DNA from: 13-2-20CM-68-14 sp051955535 | GTDB lineage: Bacteria > Actinomycetota > Thermoleophilia > Gaiellales > Gaiellaceae | DNA length: 6,961 nucleotides | NCBI GenBank assembly: GCA_051955535.1 | Contig: JBQCGP010000015.1 | Location: forward strand, 1-6,961 | Direction: 5' to 3' | Shown: in pieces, positions 5,831-6,961 of the stretch | Numbering within the stretch: the stretch's first letter is position 1 | Layout: each line of letters starts with the position of its first letter | The notes under the pieces: model-generated | What the model saw: the letters and a program-made list of their open reading frames with translations, nothing else | Databases searched by the model: none | Told to the model about the DNA's origin: nothing | Translations under genes and position numbers: made by a program

Positions 5831-5920
5831 GGACTGTCCCGCAGGGGACCGTCCCAATTAGCCGCGGGTGGCAACGCAAACGGTTTGATGGGACAGTCCC
5901 CGTTCGGGGACAGTCCCTTC
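5831..5920. repeat. Palindromic intergenic repeat element, copy B (about 90 bp)
   Basis: Second copy of the element at 452-540, in the same orientation. Units are at 5831-5840, 5845-5855, 5890-5901 and 5906-5917. Left units have T or C at the variable position and right units have A. The right half folds into a 12-position stem (11 pairs, one A-A mismatch) around GTTC. The left half forms nine pairs with one mismatch. The centre holds CAAACGGTTTG at 5877-5887, equivalent to CAACCGGTTG in copy A. Both copies end CAGTCCCTTC. It also aligns to copy A in reverse complement, as expected of an overall palindrome. It begins on the base after the rnc TAA stop. Non-autonomous REP- or MITE-like identity is inference. 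Confidence 0.85.
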
Positions 5921-5921
5921 C

Positions 5922-5939
5922 CGTCGCCTGACGGCGACG
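5922..5939 (+). terminator. Perfect 7-bp GC-rich hairpin after rnc, possible weak terminator
   Basis: CGTCGCC (5922-5928) and GGCGACG (5933-5939) pair exactly around a TGAC loop. The following bases, CCTTCTTGGTT, are only moderately T-rich. Together with the adjoining repeat hairpins it could end acpP-rnc transcription before the smc promoter. Terminator function is inference. Confidence 0.35.
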
Positions 5940-5944
5940 CCTTC

Positions 5945-5972
5945 TTGGTTCATCCGCCCTCGTCGCTAGCGT
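5945..5972 (+). promoter_or_regulatory. Likely leaderless promoter for smc
   Basis: TTGGTT (5945-5950) resembles a -35 and TAGCGT (5967-5972) fits the TAnnnT -10 pattern, with a 16-base spacer. The -10 ends nine bases before the GTG at 5982, and no Shine-Dalgarno is present, so the transcript would start at or next to the start codon. It lies just after repeat copy B, giving smc its own promoter separate from rnc. Confidence 0.5.
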
Positions 5973-5981
5973 TCGGCCGGC

Positions 5982-6961
5982 GTGCACCTGAGCGCGATCA
6001 AGCTGCGCGGCTTCAAGTCGTTCCCGGATCCGGTCGAGGTCCGCCTCGAGCGCGGTGTCGCCGTGGTCGTCGGCCCGAACGGCTCGGGGAAGTCCAACGT
6101 CGCCGACGCCCTGCTCTGGGCCTCGGGATCGCTGTCTCCCTCGGAGCTGCGGGCGGAGAAGCCCGACGATGTCCTGTTCGCGGGCGCGCCCGGTCGCCAG
6201 TCCGCGGAGTGGTGCGAGGTCGAGCTGCTGTTCGACAACGCCGACGGCCAGTTCCCGGAGCTCGAGTTCAGCGAGATCGCGATCACGCGCCGGCTCCACC
6301 GCGGTGGTGAGGGTCAGTACCTCGTCAACAAGGCGTCCGTCCGGCGCACCGATCTCGTCGAGCTGCTTGCCGACGTGGGCCTCGGCGGCGGCCACAGCTC
6401 CGTGATCGGGCAGGGAAGGGTGGAGGAGATCCTGTCGTCGAAGCCGGGGCAGCGTCGCGCGCTGCTCGAGGAGGCTGCCGGCCTCGGCAAGTTCAAGGCC
6501 CGGCGACACCGCGCGGAGCTCAAGCTCGCCCGCGTGCAGGTGCAGGCCGAGCGGGCCCGCGACCTCGAGGCCGAGGTGCGGAAACGGCTGCGACCGCTCG
6601 CGCTCCAGGCGACGGCGGCCGAGCGGGCGGAGAAGTTGAAAGGCGAGATCGCTTCCGTCGAGGCGCGGATCGCGGAGCTCGAGCTCGAGGAGCTCGCGCG
6701 CACCGCCGCCGAGATCGAGGAGCGTCGGACGGCAGCTGCGATGGCTCGAAAGAGCGCGAACGCGAAGCTCGAGGAGCTGCTCGTCGAGCGCAACCGGGCC
6801 GAAGAGGACCTCGCGGACGCAGCCGGGCGTCGAGAGCAGGCGACCGCAGCCCTCTACCGGCTGCGGAGCGCCGCCGACCGGCTCGAGCTGAGGCGCGAGG
6901 CGGCCGAGGCGCTCGTGGAGCGGCTCCGCGCCGAGCCGTTGCGACTCCCGACGGTCGACGA
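5982..6961 (+). CDS. smc: Chromosome segregation protein SMC, N-terminal part (3' truncated by window edge)
   Basis: SMC is the ATPase of the bacterial condensin that loads near the origin with ScpA/ScpB and extrudes DNA loops. The window holds 326 codons. MHLSAIKLRGFKSF is the family start, Walker A is GPNGSGKSN (31-39), and the conserved LRAEKPDDVLFAG (56-68) keeps the R-loop arginine R57. GLGGGHSSVIGQGRVEEILS (133-152) carries the Q-loop glutamine Q144. EEAAGLGKFKARR (163-175) leads into the N-terminal coiled coil, rich in Glu, Arg, Ala and Leu, running to the edge. The motif usually read LGEQ after Walker A is ASGS here (47-50). GTG 5982 is the start that gives the conserved N-terminus. 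In Mycobacterium, mutM lies between rnc and smc; here that space holds only the repeat and promoter. The hinge and C-terminal Walker B are outside the window. Confidence 0.96.
   Translation, partial: MHLSAIKLRGFKSFPDPVEVRLERGVAVVVGPNGSGKSNVADALLWASGSLSPSELRAEKPDDVLFAGAPGRQSAEWCEVELLFDNADGQFPELEFSEIAITRRLHRGGEGQYLVNKASVRRTDLVELLADVGLGGGHSSVIGQGRVEEILSSKPGQRRALLEEAAGLGKFKARRHRAELKLARVQVQAERARDLEAEVRKRLRPLALQATAAERAEKLKGEIASVEARIAELELEELARTAAEIEERRTAAAMARKSANAKLEELLVERNRAEEDLADAAGRREQATAALYRLRSAADRLELRREAAEALVERLRAEPLRLPTVD

Noticed and set aside
5715..6509. A 264-codon - strand frame crossing the rnc-smc gap
   Set aside because: It spans the rnc dsRBD, the repeat and the conserved SMC head in antisense; no recognisable domain. 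GC-bias shadow.

Overview
This 6,961-base window is a housekeeping stretch of a high-GC bacterial chromosome, with every real gene on the + strand. The gene order recG, rsmD, coaD, a SepIVA/DivIVA-like coiled-coil gene, yceD (DUF177), rpmF, rnc, smc matches a conserved actinobacterial backbone. Protein style and strong GC bias suggest Actinomycetota, probably class Thermoleophilia (Gaiellales or relatives). The class-level call is inference; I cannot run a search.

Layout. 2-451 is the end of recG (DNA repair helicase). 452-687 has no supported gene. It holds a 90-bp-class palindromic repeat, a 29-bp near-perfect palindrome and a 13-bp duplication of the rsmD start. 688-2083 is a tightly overlapping trio: rsmD (16S rRNA methyltransferase), coaD (coenzyme A synthesis) and an unrecognised 115-residue protein. 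2114-3145 carries the SepIVA-like gene and a small nitroreductase-family gene. 3177-3900 carries yceD and rpmF (23S rRNA/50S assembly). 3905-5157 is plsX and acpP, which supply phospholipid acyl chains. 5177-5830 is rnc (RNase III). 5831-5981 holds a second copy of the repeat and a plausible leaderless promoter. smc (chromosome condensation) starts at 5982 and runs off the end.

How the genes work together. CoaD makes the CoA precursor from which the 4'-phosphopantetheine arm of AcpP is taken. PlsX moves acyl groups from AcpP to phosphate for phospholipid synthesis. YceD, L32, RsmD and RNase III all serve ribosome or rRNA maturation. The SepIVA-like protein and SMC serve division and chromosome segregation. 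It is a growth-coupled cluster rather than an accessory island.

Points worth a second look: (1) two copies of a structured palindromic element in the same orientation, each starting on the base after a stop codon; (2) an rnc gene with no ATG, GTG or TTG start before its catalytic motif and with Ala where the family normally has a metal-binding Asp; (3) several genes preceded by a -10-like hexamer 7-10 bases from the start codon and no Shine-Dalgarno, suggesting leaderless mRNAs; (4) a small post-coaD protein with an internal duplication and an Glu-Pro tail. I found no CRISPR array, no autonomous mobile element, no RNA gene and no defence system.
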